Shown here piece after piece: positions 1 through 6,393 of a DNA stretch of 9,553 nucleotides. Made by a program: the position numbers and the translations under genes. Under the pieces are notes generated by a model that worked only from the letters and a program-made list of their open reading frames with translations, did no database searches and was not told the DNA's origin. Source of the DNA: an uncultured Erysipelotrichaceae bacterium (lineage in GTDB: Bacteria; Bacillota_I; Bacilli_A; Erysipelotrichales; Erysipelotrichaceae). The stretch spans positions 1-9,553 of the forward strand of contig CACZTC010000003.1 in NCBI GenBank assembly GCA_902784015.1. Reading direction: 5' to 3'. The first letter of the stretch is position 1, and each line of letters begins with the position of its first letter.

Positions 1-38
1 CTTTCTTGAGCTTTTTTTACTAATTCTTCTTTATTCAT
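1..38 (-). CDS. N-terminal fragment of an unidentified protein (runs off the left edge)
   Basis: An ATG at 38 to 36 on the minus strand opens a frame that stays open to the window edge and reads MNKEELVKKAQE. It lies beyond the marR terminator, and an exact TATAAT ends 14 nt before the ATG, so it looks like the start of a new transcription unit. The leader would be only about 8 nt (GTAAGAAA), with at best a weak purine-rich ribosome site. Twelve lysine- and glutamate-rich residues are too few to assign a family. Confidence 0.5.
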   Translation of the reverse strand, partial: MNKEELVKKAQE

Positions 39-52
39 TTTCTTACGATAAT

Positions 53-58
53 ATTATA
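53..58 (-). promoter_or_regulatory. Candidate -10 box of the left-edge gene
   Basis: The minus strand reads TATAAT, 14 nt before the ATG at 38. No good -35 is seen 16-18 bp upstream. The predicted start near 46 would leave a leader of about 8 nt. AT-rich intergenic DNA makes chance matches possible. Confidence 0.4.
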
Positions 59-82
59 TTTCACTATAGCTTTTATATCATT

Positions 83-113
83 AAAAAAACTAGGATATTC
101 AATATTCCTAGTT
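83..113 (-). terminator. Rho-independent terminator of the marR gene
   Basis: On the minus strand, arms AACTAGGA and TCCTAGTT (8 bp, perfect) enclose a partly paired 10-nt loop and are followed at once by seven T (89 to 83). The hairpin starts 3 nt after the marR TAA stop, so it ends that transcript and separates it from the left-edge gene. Confidence 0.85.
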
Positions 114-116
114 CCA

Positions 117-548
117 TTAGCCTTTAAATACTTTTGATTCAATTTCACTTACTAATTTATTTAATTCTTGATATGTTTCAGAATCACTTCCCCCAATATA
201 TTTAGCTTCCCAAGTAAGTAATAAATTCTTTAATTCTTCTATCTCATATTCGCCTTTATTCGTTAAATATAAACAATGTTCTCTTTTATCTTTGGGATTT
301 TTCTCTCTAGTTATATAATTCATATCTATCAATTTCGCAACCAACTTCGCAACACTGCTTTTGTCTAAATGTAGATATTTTGATACACCATCTTGCGAAA
401 TACCGGGATTATTAGAAATAACATAAACGATATTATATTGAATATTTGAAAGCTTTTCGTTAACCAAAAGAGATCTAACTTCATTCCATGCTTCTTTACT
501 AATTCTAAGCATCCTTTGGGTTAAACTAATCATTTCATATATATGCAT
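117..548 (-). CDS. MarR-family winged-helix transcriptional regulator
   Basis: This 143-residue protein has the usual MarR length and layout. An N-terminal dimerisation helix (about 1-30) is followed by a winged helix-turn-helix: helices at about 34-60, a recognition helix around LDKSSVAKLVAKL (61-73), and a wing with DKREHCLYLTNKG (87-99), the family's DxR...LT signature. A C-terminal dimerisation helix completes the fold. Family members usually bind short palindromes as dimers and are often released by phenolic or oxidant signals. There is one cysteine (Cys92), in the wing, and no OhrR-type N-terminal redox Cys. The ATG follows AGGGGTGAT, a good match to the 16S tail. The gene is monocistronic, ending at a terminator 3 nt past its stop. 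Its upstream gap carries a TTGTATACAA palindrome, so autoregulation is plausible. The ligand and targets cannot be read from sequence; the neighbouring envelope operon is a possible target by proximity only. Confidence 0.9.
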   Translation of the reverse strand: MHIYEMISLTQRMLRISKEAWNEVRSLLVNEKLSNIQYNIVYVISNNPGISQDGVSKYLHLDKSSVAKLVAKLIDMNYITREKNPKDKREHCLYLTNKGEYEIEELKNLLLTWEAKYIGGSDSETYQELNKLVSEIESKVFKG

Positions 549-617
549 ATCATCACCCCTATTTGAATAAATAAAAAGAATATTAAATTCATACTATCAT
601 AATATTCTTCATTGATT

Positions 618-648
618 ACAAAATTGTATACAAAATTCACATAAAATT
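618..648. promoter_or_regulatory. Candidate operator: palindrome within phased direct repeats upstream of marR
   Basis: TTGTATACAA (624-633) is a perfect 10-bp palindrome of the TTG...CAA kind bound by several MarR proteins. It overlaps three near-repeats on the plus strand: ACAAAATT at 618, ACAAAATT at 630 and ATAAAATT at 641, spaced 12 and 11 bp, about one helical turn. The block is about 75-100 bp upstream of the marR ATG and just beyond the preceding gene's stop. No convincing marR promoter could be fixed, so the role is inferred. Confidence 0.4.
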
Positions 649-655
649 CAGATAA

Positions 656-1576
656 TTACTGTCTTTTGTCTACTAAATAGTATTCTTCCATCGCCATTTC
701 GCTTTCAAATATCTTTTTAGCTTCTTCTTTTCCTACATAGCGGAAACTCCATGGATTATATGTAATATTTGTATATTCCTCTTTTCCTCTAGGATGTCTT
801 TCAATATAACCATATTTATAACTATTTTCTTTTAACCATTCATATGTAACAGTATCTTCAAAACAATTTTGTAGTTCACAAACATGATTTGTGCCACCTA
901 AATCAACTGATAAGCCTAATTGATGTTCAGTTCCTCCTGGAATTGAATCGCTCATTGCCAAACCTTCTATACCTACTTGATTTGCATAATATTGGTATAG
1001 ATATTGTTGTTCACCATAAGCCCTATAACCACTTATTAAAAATAAATAAATACCATCATCACTTGAGGCAACAAACATCTCTTCTAAAGCATCACTAGCT
1101 TCTTGGCGTAGATATTGTGTGCCATATTGTTGAACATTAGGTATAACTAAATCAGCTGGTTCATAATCACTATCTATTAAATATTTAGGATTAACTATTT
1201 TTGTTAAACTATCATTAGTTGTGATATCAACTTTCTTTCTAGCTGCCTCGCTCGCAACTCCCTCTTTAACTTCTTTATCTTCATCTTTATCTTCTTCAGG
1301 CGTAGCGGTTGGGGATGGTGTTGGTGTTGGAGTAGGCGTTGGCGTAGGAGTTGGAGAAGGAGTAGCTTCCTCTTTAGGTCCACAATCGCTCTCAATTGAA
1401 CAAGGCTCTTCGCTTGGTACTATAACCACTTCCTCTTCGCCCTTTTTATTCTTCGCAAAAGCAGTTTGAAGATTTTCTGTTCCCCCACTTAGCATTAAAT
1501 ATAAAAGACCTAAGATTAAGGCAATACTTAGTGTACAAACAATATATATCTTTGTTTTTATCGATTTAAGATTCAT
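656..1576 (-). CDS. LAS-family (VanY/DdcP/LdcB-like, M15B) peptidoglycan carboxypeptidase homologue, probably inactive
   Basis: This 306-residue exported protein has a basic N-terminus and a hydrophobic helix (about 9-29), then a low-complexity linker with acidic patches and a run of about ten Pro-Thr/Ser pairs (about 72-93), and a LAS domain from about 125 to 290. Family landmarks are SGYR (182-185), TEHQLGLSVD (216-225; family SxHxxGxAxD, zinc ligands His218 and Asp225), and YGYIERHPRGKE (255-266). Active members trim D-Ala or the stem-peptide C-terminus of peptidoglycan outside the membrane. The final motif, normally EPWHxRYVG, reads NPWSFRYVG (274-282), so the catalytic Glu is Asn and the third zinc ligand His is Ser. 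Paired cysteines (59/65 and 233/238) could form disulfides. The domain is intact and in frame, so this is probably a wall-binding pseudoenzyme rather than a decayed gene. It is the last gene of the envelope operon; its Shine-Dalgarno TAGGAGGT includes the cls stop codon, implying coupled translation. Confidence 0.85.
   Translation of the reverse strand: MNLKSIKTKIYIVCTLSIALILGLLYLMLSGGTENLQTAFAKNKKGEEEVVIVPSEEPCSIESDCGPKEEATPSPTPTPTPTPTPTPSPTATPEEDKDEDKEVKEGVASEAARKKVDITTNDSLTKIVNPKYLIDSDYEPADLVIPNVQQYGTQYLRQEASDALEEMFVASSDDGIYLFLISGYRAYGEQQYLYQYYANQVGIEGLAMSDSIPGGTEHQLGLSVDLGGTNHVCELQNCFEDTVTYEWLKENSYKYGYIERHPRGKEEYTNITYNPWSFRYVGKEEAKKIFESEMAMEEYYLVDKRQ
1298..1363 (-). repeat. Pro-Thr dipeptide repeat encoding an extracellular linker
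   Basis: Alternating Pro and Thr/Ser codons encode residues 72-93 of the carboxypeptidase homologue. Thr codons include ACT, ACG, ACA and ACC, and Pro codons alternate CCT and CCA, so the DNA repeat is degenerate while the peptide repeat is kept. That argues for selection on the peptide, a rigid wall-spanning spacer, rather than a fresh slippage tract. It causes an apparent open frame on the other strand, which is a shadow. Confidence 0.85.
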
Positions 1577-1587
1577 TTGTTTACCTC

Positions 1588-3114
1588 CTAAACTAATGGA
1601 ATGAAGATATTTAATAATGCTTGAATTAGTTTAACTACGATATTAGTATTACTATTTTCCTCATATGTAACTTCATGAGCTTCTTTTAAAGCTGCTAAGA
1701 AGTTATCTCGAGCATTATATATCGATTTCGCTTTATATAGAAGCACACCATTCTCAAAATGTAAATAGTAACTTCGATAATCCATATTAACCGATCCTAT
1801 AATAGCTAATTCATCATCCACGATAATATCTTTGGCATGATTGAAGCCTGGCGTATATTCATATATTTTTACACCAGCTTTTAATAGACTATGATAATTA
1901 CCTCTTGTCATTAAGAATACTAATTTTTTATCCGCAATATGAGGCGTTAATATTCTAACATCTATTCCGCTTTTAGCAGCTAAGATTAAAGAGTTTTTTA
2001 AAGTTTCATTAGGGATTAAATATGGAGTATTAATATAAATATATTTTTTAGCATGTTTAATCATATTCATATGCATATTAAAAGCGACATCTTCCTCATC
2101 AGTTGGTGTATCTGAAAATGGTTGATAATAGCCTTCTGGATTAACTACATCACTTTTAATATTATATTTATTAAAATCTATTTCTTCTTTAGAGCCGCTT
2201 ACATAACTATACATCCCCAAAAACATAACAGTCATTGGCCATACTGCATCCCCTTCAAGCTTGATAGCTGTATCTCGCCAATAACCAAATCTATTTAGTT
2301 TAGCTGCATATTCATCCGCCAAATTAATGCCACCTGTATAAGCTACTTTATTATCTATGACTACTATCTTACGATGCGAGCGATTATTCATTTGGATAAT
2401 AAAAGCTGGTCTAATAGGATTAAAACGATAAGCAATAATACCTAATTTTCTTAATTTTTTATCATAGCGCCAAGGTAAAGTTATACTACCAAAATCATCA
2501 TAGACAATATTGACTTCAACTCCCTCTTTGACTTTTTCTTCTAAAATATTTAAGACCTCTTTCCAAACTTCTCCTTCATCAATGATGAAGAATTCCATAA
2601 AGATATAATGTTCAGCCTTTTTTAATTCAATAATTAAATCTTTATACCATTCTTCGCCACTTTTAAAATATGTACTCTTAGTATTTTGATAAACAGGAAA
2701 GCCACATACTTCAGCTCCATATTTTAAAACATTAAAAGTATTATTATCTTCATCATTATGGTTTCTTACTATAATTCCATTATGATCTAATAAACCTTTC
2801 ATCCCACTAGATACTTGTATAGTGCCATTTTGTAGCTTTTTAGGCATCTTACGGTTGGCTGATAAAAGATATAATGGCACGCCTACTAAAGGTAAACCTA
2901 ATAAGAGAATTATCCATGCTATTTTATAGGAAGAATCACCTTCTCTATTTAATTCATAAATCACAAAAGTAATAGATATGATATTTACAACGGTAATAAA
3001 AGTATCATAGTAACGATAACGCGCAAGGAAAAGTATTAATGCCGTAATCTGTAAAGCAACTAATGGCACTATTATCATTAATCTTCCTGTAAATATCTTT
3101 AATAATCGCCTCAT
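1588..3114 (-). CDS. cls: Cardiolipin synthase (two phospholipase D domains)
   Basis: This 508-residue membrane enzyme matches the usual length of bacterial Cls. Such enzymes join two phosphatidylglycerols into cardiolipin plus glycerol at the cytoplasmic membrane. Hydrophobic segments lie at about 11-31, 36-53 and 65-84, the last ending in the PLYLLSANRK pattern typical of Cls. Two complete HKD motifs are present: H247-R-K249-(x4)-D254 followed by GGIN, and H426-A-K428-(x4)-D433 followed by GSVNMDYRS. Both are intact, so activity is expected. The ATG overlaps the upstream acetyltransferase stop as ATGA, with only a weak ribosome site, so translation is probably coupled. Its TAG stop is built into the next gene's Shine-Dalgarno. 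The operon places membrane lipid synthesis with a wall-facing protein. Family confidence is high; the paralogue type (ClsA/B/C analogue) cannot be told. Confidence 0.96.
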   Translation of the reverse strand: MRRLLKIFTGRLMIIVPLVALQITALILFLARYRYYDTFITVVNIISITFVIYELNREGDSSYKIAWIILLLGLPLVGVPLYLLSANRKMPKKLQNGTIQVSSGMKGLLDHNGIIVRNHNDEDNNTFNVLKYGAEVCGFPVYQNTKSTYFKSGEEWYKDLIIELKKAEHYIFMEFFIIDEGEVWKEVLNILEEKVKEGVEVNIVYDDFGSITLPWRYDKKLRKLGIIAYRFNPIRPAFIIQMNNRSHRKIVVIDNKVAYTGGINLADEYAAKLNRFGYWRDTAIKLEGDAVWPMTVMFLGMYSYVSGSKEEIDFNKYNIKSDVVNPEGYYQPFSDTPTDEEDVAFNMHMNMIKHAKKYIYINTPYLIPNETLKNSLILAAKSGIDVRILTPHIADKKLVFLMTRGNYHSLLKAGVKIYEYTPGFNHAKDIIVDDELAIIGSVNMDYRSYYLHFENGVLLYKAKSIYNARDNFLAALKEAHEVTYEENSNTNIVVKLIQALLNIFIPLV

Positions 3115-3563
3115 CTTAACCTATATATTCTTTTTATATATTCGCCTCTTTTATATAAATAATGATTTCTAGGAACCTCGCATTCCTCAATAAATACCCC
3201 ACCCAATTTTTCAATTGTTACAATTGAGGCTGTATTGGAAGGAGAAGTAGTTATTATCAATTCATCCATATTATATTCCTTTTTTATTATATCTAATAAG
3301 ATTAAACAAGCTTGATATGCATAACTGTGACCACGATATTTTTCATAAATGCGGTAGCCTATATTACCGGCATAATATAATTCTTCATTCATTCCAGCTC
3401 TATAGTCACAATATCCTATTTTAGTGTCATCACTTTGTAAAACAATATCATATTCAATTCCCAATACATTTTTATTGAAAAGTGATGGTTTATTAATCGC
3501 TCTACATTCTAAATATATATCTTTATTATCATCTCGATATATTCTTTCGCATATATAACTCAT
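3111..3563 (-). CDS. GNAT-family N-acetyltransferase (RimJ/RimL-like)
   Basis: This 150-residue single-domain protein has the GNAT fold order. Its acetyl-CoA pyrophosphate loop lies at YRGHSYA (76-82; family R/QxxGxG/A, with Ser where the second Gly is usual). The preceding strand reads GNIGYRI (66-72), and NTASIVTIEKLGG (110-122) matches the C-terminal Asn/Tyr-region helix of RimJ/RimL-type members. It should transfer acetyl from acetyl-CoA to an amine (protein N-terminus, antibiotic, amino sugar or polyamine); the acceptor cannot be inferred. It heads the envelope operon and overlaps cls by 4 bp. The ATG at 3563 is the only sensible start: an in-frame TAA lies a few codons upstream and the next Met is residue 58. 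No Shine-Dalgarno precedes it, and TATAAT ends 7 nt before the ATG, so the mRNA is probably leaderless. Confidence 0.88.
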   Translation of the reverse strand: MSYICERIYRDDNKDIYLECRAINKPSLFNKNVLGIEYDIVLQSDDTKIGYCDYRAGMNEELYYAGNIGYRIYEKYRGHSYAYQACLILLDIIKKEYNMDELIITTSPSNTASIVTIEKLGGVFIEECEVPRNHYLYKRGEYIKRIYRLR

Positions 3564-3570
3564 AAGAAAT

Positions 3571-3576
3571 ATTATA
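3571..3576 (-). promoter_or_regulatory. -10 box of the GNAT-cls-carboxypeptidase operon promoter
   Basis: The minus strand reads TATAAT, followed by ATTTCTT and the ATG, so transcription should start at or one base before the A of the start codon. With a 17-bp spacer the -35 hexamer (3594-3599) reads TATCTA, far from TTGACA, and it lies inside a perfect palindrome. The promoter therefore looks activator-dependent or weak. Confidence 0.6.
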
Positions 3577-3591
3577 ATTTATCTTTTATAT

Positions 3592-3616
3592 TTTAGATAA
3601 TATCCTATTATCTAAA
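3592..3616. promoter_or_regulatory. Perfect 11-3-11 palindrome over the -35 region (candidate operator)
   Basis: Arms TTTAGATAATA (3592-3602) and TATTATCTAAA (3606-3616) are perfectly complementary around TCC. The centre lies about 41 bp upstream of the predicted start at 3563. It is not followed by a T-run in the minus direction and sits after the preceding operon's true terminator, so a protein-binding site is more likely than a terminator. The arms are not an exact Fur/PerR/Zur 7-1-7 box. The binding protein is unknown. Confidence 0.6.
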
Positions 3617-3617
3617 T

Positions 3618-3659
3618 AAAAAAACATATAATTGATGAATATATTCATTAATCATATGT
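3618..3659 (-). terminator. Rho-independent terminator of the DJ-1/pepT/fruK operon
   Basis: On the minus strand, 18-nt arms (3659-3642 and 3641-3624) with two non-Watson-Crick positions (one G-T) form a long AT-rich hairpin, directly followed by seven T (3624 to 3618). It begins 7 nt after the thioredoxin-lipoprotein stop, separating the five-gene operon from the envelope operon. Confidence 0.85.
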
Positions 3660-3666
3660 ATTTATT

Positions 3667-4260
3667 TTAATCAACCGTCTTTTCAATTATTTCACGATAT
3701 ACTTCTTGTTGTTGAAGTTTTAATTCTTCACTCATTTGATCATTAGGATCAGATATATCATTAGGATGATAGCCATCAACTAGTGAAGTATAATATCCTA
3801 CTATTTCACCATTTTTAATACCTATTACATGTGGTACATATAAACCTTTTTCGCCATCACTACCAACATATAAAGTTTCACCAATTGCTTCATATAATTC
3901 ATCAATATCTTCTGATGTAAATGGATAATTAGATGATTTAGCATCTACATAATAGGTTGTAAAATCATAATCTAATAAAACTTTATTTAATTCTGGCAAA
4001 GCGCGATTACACCAATCACAGGTGCTATAACCAAAATATATCAAAGCACTTCCACCACCATTAATAATATCTTTGACAGAATACATTGGTATTTCTACAT
4101 AATCCGCAAGTTCACCGTCCATGAATTCATAGCCACTAAAATCTGCTGGGACATTTTCAACTTCCACTTTATTAGTGATAGTTTTTTTATGATCCTCTTT
4201 GGCTCCACATCCATATAAGAATAATAATAAAACTAATAGATATTTAAAAACTTTAGTCAT
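3667..4260 (-). CDS. Thioredoxin-fold lipoprotein (bacteriocin-accessory / TlpA-like)
   Basis: This 197-residue protein has a type II signal peptide with lipobox LYGC (15-18), so Cys18 should be lipidated and the domain held on the outer face of the membrane. The thioredoxin-like region contains ALIYFGYSTCDWCNRALP (72-89) with redox motif C81-D-W-C84, a following helix, and YVP (141-143) at the expected cis-Pro loop. The YFG-x-TC-x-x-C pattern resembles PedC/bacteriocin transport accessory proteins, but no bacteriocin gene is nearby, so that name should not be read as function. Likely roles are extracytoplasmic thiol reduction or disulfide exchange. The ATG lies inside the kinase gene's end (8-bp overlap, ATGACTAA), with GAGGT 11 nt upstream, so translation is probably coupled. 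It is the last gene of the operon, followed by a strong terminator. Confidence 0.85.
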   Translation of the reverse strand: MTKVFKYLLVLLLFLYGCGAKEDHKKTITNKVEVENVPADFSGYEFMDGELADYVEIPMYSVKDIINGGGSALIYFGYSTCDWCNRALPELNKVLLDYDFTTYYVDAKSSNYPFTSEDIDELYEAIGETLYVGSDGEKGLYVPHVIGIKNGEIVGYYTSLVDGYHPNDISDPNDQMSEELKLQQQEVYREIIEKTVD

Positions 4261-5170
4261 CTATTTCTTTTACCTCTACTTCCTCATAATATTTATCTAC
4301 TTTTTCTCTTGTCGCTAAGCTTTTAGAATAAGCAGTTGCGCATCCACAAGCTGCTCCAAATCTAAAACTATCTACTGCATCATGACTGCGAATATAATTC
4401 ATAATAAAACCAGCCACAAATGAATCACCTACGCCTACTGAATTAACTATTTCATCATAGACAAATTTACATTTAAAGCATCCTTCTTTAGAAGCCATCA
4501 TTGCCTTTTCGCTTTCATAAATGATAACTGCATGCTCTGCGCCATTTTGATAGAATTCTTTTGCGACTTTTGCGACATCTTTAGCGCTATCTAATTCACC
4601 ATAAACATTCTCTAATTCTTCAACTGTTGTCTTTACTAAAAATGGTTTTAGTTTTATGACTTCCTTTAATAAATCAATATTAGTATCTACTATAACTTTT
4701 ACGCCATTATCAATTAATTCTTTTAATAAACTAATAATATCTTCATTAAGATTTGGTTGGGTATTACCATTTAAGACAAAGAAATCTCCTTCATTTAAAC
4801 GTAATACTTTAGCCTTTAGATTCTCCATACTCTCTTGCGTAATATAAGGGCCAACCGCATTAAGATCTATATTATCTTTACCTAAGCATTTAATATTGAT
4901 ACGTGTATTACCATCTATATAAGTAAAATTAGGTTGGATATTAGAATATTTAGTTAATAAAGAAATATAATAATCTTTCACAAAGCCACCCAAAAAACCA
5001 AAGGCTTTTGAAGGGACTCCTAGATTATTTAATACTACTGATACATTTATACCTTTGCCACCAGCTTCATAATATTCTAATGTTGAACGATTTGTTTTAT
5101 CACTTTCTATTTCATCTTCAAATTCCAAATAATAATCTAAAGATGGATTCAATGTACATGTAGCTATCAT
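4253..5170 (-). CDS. fruK: 1-phosphofructokinase-like sugar kinase (PfkB/ribokinase superfamily, divergent)
   Basis: This 305-residue protein has FruK length and order: TLNPSLDYY (6-14), NRS (27-29), AGGKGINVS (36-44, PfkB signature 1), GFLGGF (58-63), TRINIK (89-94) and NSVGVGDSFVAGF (243-255, signature 2, catalytic base Asp249). FruK phosphorylates fructose 1-phosphate to the 1,6-bisphosphate with ATP in the cytoplasm; LacC (tagatose 6-phosphate) is the nearest alternative. NPxxDY and TRIN(V/I)K favour FruK. Several usual residues differ. GSxP is GNTQP (135-139), DxSG is DTNI (162-165), KPNxxEL is KTTVEEL (180-186, losing the Asn of the NxxE motif), and GAGD is GVGD. Substrate or efficiency may therefore be altered. 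No fructose PTS gene or fruR neighbour is present, unlike standard fru operons. The ATG overlaps the pepT stop by 4 bp. Confidence 0.85.
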   Translation of the reverse strand: MIATCTLNPSLDYYLEFEDEIESDKTNRSTLEYYEAGGKGINVSVVLNNLGVPSKAFGFLGGFVKDYYISLLTKYSNIQPNFTYIDGNTRINIKCLGKDNIDLNAVGPYITQESMENLKAKVLRLNEGDFFVLNGNTQPNLNEDIISLLKELIDNGVKVIVDTNIDLLKEVIKLKPFLVKTTVEELENVYGELDSAKDVAKVAKEFYQNGAEHAVIIYESEKAMMASKEGCFKCKFVYDEIVNSVGVGDSFVAGFIMNYIRSHDAVDSFRFGAACGCATAYSKSLATREKVDKYYEEVEVKEIDD

Positions 5171-6390
5171 TTTTCTTCTCCAACTAATTCAATTATCTTT
5201 AATATAACATCTCTTGCCATATCTAATTCATCAATTACACAATATTCATATGGACCATGAAAATTACCACTTCCAGTTCCTAAATTAGGACAAGGTAAGC
5301 CCATAAAGGATAATACTGCGCCATCAGTACCTCCCCTTACTGGTTCATTAACGATATCTAAACCTAAGCTTTCTAAAGCTTGGCGAGCTATCTTAACTGC
5401 TTCTGGATGCTCATTAAGAACTTCCTTCATATTGTGATAGCCTTCTTTTATTTCTACTTCTATCCTATCTACTTTTAATTCTTCATTAAGCCTTTTAGCT
5501 GCCTCTTTAATAATCTCTTCTTTTTCATGTAATTTATCAATATCATGATCACGAATAATATATTCAAGTTCAGCTTTTTCACAACTTCCTACCATATTAT
5601 GTAGATGGATGAAACCCTCTCTTCCTTCTGTCTTTTCTGGTACCATATCTTCTGGCATTAAAGATATAAACTTATTAGCTATTAGACAAGCATTAACCAT
5701 TTTATCTTTGGCGCTACCTGGATGAATTGAAAAACCTGTAATATTTATCTTTGCGCTACTTGCATTAAATGTTTCATCACTAAGTTCTCTTACCGTTTCC
5801 CCGTCCATCGTATACGCAAAATCAGCTCCAAATTTATCTATATCAAAATATTTAGCACCATTACCAATTTCCTCATCCGGAGTAAAACCTACTGAAATAT
5901 TAGGATGCTTTATTTCTGGATGATTCATTAAATATTCTAAAGCTTCCATGATGCAAACAATTCCTGCTTTATCATCAGCCCCAAGAAGTGTATTTCCATC
6001 AGTTACAACTAATTTTTTACCTTTAAATTCTTTCATCCATGGATATTCATCCATTTTTATTGATAGCTTGTCATTTAATTGAATATCATTACCATCAAAT
6101 TCATCAATGATTCTTGGTTTAACATCCTTACCCGAAAAATCAGGAGCAGTATCCATATGTGCGATGAAGCCTACTGTTTTAGTTTCATAATCTAAATTAG
6201 TTGGTAATTTAGCATATACATAACAATGCTCATCAACTTCAACATCATTCAAACCCAATTCTAATAATTCTTCTTTTAAAAGATTAGCTAAATCAAATTG
6301 TTTTTTGGAACTTGGTGTTTCATTTTCATTACTAGGATCAGATTGGGTATCTATCTGACAATATTTTATTAATCTTTCTACACTGCTCAT
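5167..6390 (-). CDS. pepT: Tripeptide aminopeptidase PepT (peptidase T, M20B)
   Basis: This 407-residue protein has full PepT length. It removes the N-terminal residue of tripeptides in the cytoplasm, using two zinc ions. Metal ligands and catalytic residues fall where the characterised Salmonella enzyme has them: His78 and Asp80 in AHMDTAPDFSG, Asp140 in LGADDKAG, the catalytic Glu173 with Glu174 in TPDEEIG, Asp196 in TMDG, and His378 in GNFHGPYE. The dimerisation lid (about 210-320) contains SIHPGSAKDKMVNA, also typical of PepT. Nothing is missing, so it should be active. The ATG is preceded by GGAGG, 8 nt away, formed by the last codons of the upstream gene, whose TAA stop lies 3 bp before it. 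The last 4 bp overlap the kinase start. It probably feeds amino acids from imported peptides. Confidence 0.97.
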   Translation of the reverse strand: MSSVERLIKYCQIDTQSDPSNENETPSSKKQFDLANLLKEELLELGLNDVEVDEHCYVYAKLPTNLDYETKTVGFIAHMDTAPDFSGKDVKPRIIDEFDGNDIQLNDKLSIKMDEYPWMKEFKGKKLVVTDGNTLLGADDKAGIVCIMEALEYLMNHPEIKHPNISVGFTPDEEIGNGAKYFDIDKFGADFAYTMDGETVRELSDETFNASSAKINITGFSIHPGSAKDKMVNACLIANKFISLMPEDMVPEKTEGREGFIHLHNMVGSCEKAELEYIIRDHDIDKLHEKEEIIKEAAKRLNEELKVDRIEVEIKEGYHNMKEVLNEHPEAVKIARQALESLGLDIVNEPVRGGTDGAVLSFMGLPCPNLGTGSGNFHGPYEYCVIDELDMARDVILKIIELVGEEK

Positions 6391-6393
6391 TTC

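Noticed and set aside
889..1098. Plus-strand open frame inside the carboxypeptidase homologue
   Set aside because: Antisense shadow of a clear domain-bearing gene, with no start signals.
1204..1395. Second minus-strand frame overlapping the linker region
   Set aside because: Alternate frame of the same gene, giving an Arg/Leu/Lys-rich low-complexity product.
1221..1469. Plus-strand open frame rich in Gly-Val and Ser
   Set aside because: It is the antisense of the Pro-Thr linker of the carboxypeptidase homologue; no ribosome site and low complexity.
3592..3616. Palindrome as a Fur/PerR/Zur box or a terminator
   Set aside because: Half-site spacing differs from the 7-1-7 pattern, and no T-run follows in the minus direction; the true terminator lies just upstream.
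3667..4260. Bacteriocin export cluster implied by the PedC-like lipoprotein
   Set aside because: No precursor peptide, ABC transporter or immunity gene is nearby; the similarity is only to the thioredoxin fold.
4656..4847. Plus-strand open frame within fruK
   Set aside because: Antisense shadow; the kinase frame has full motif support.
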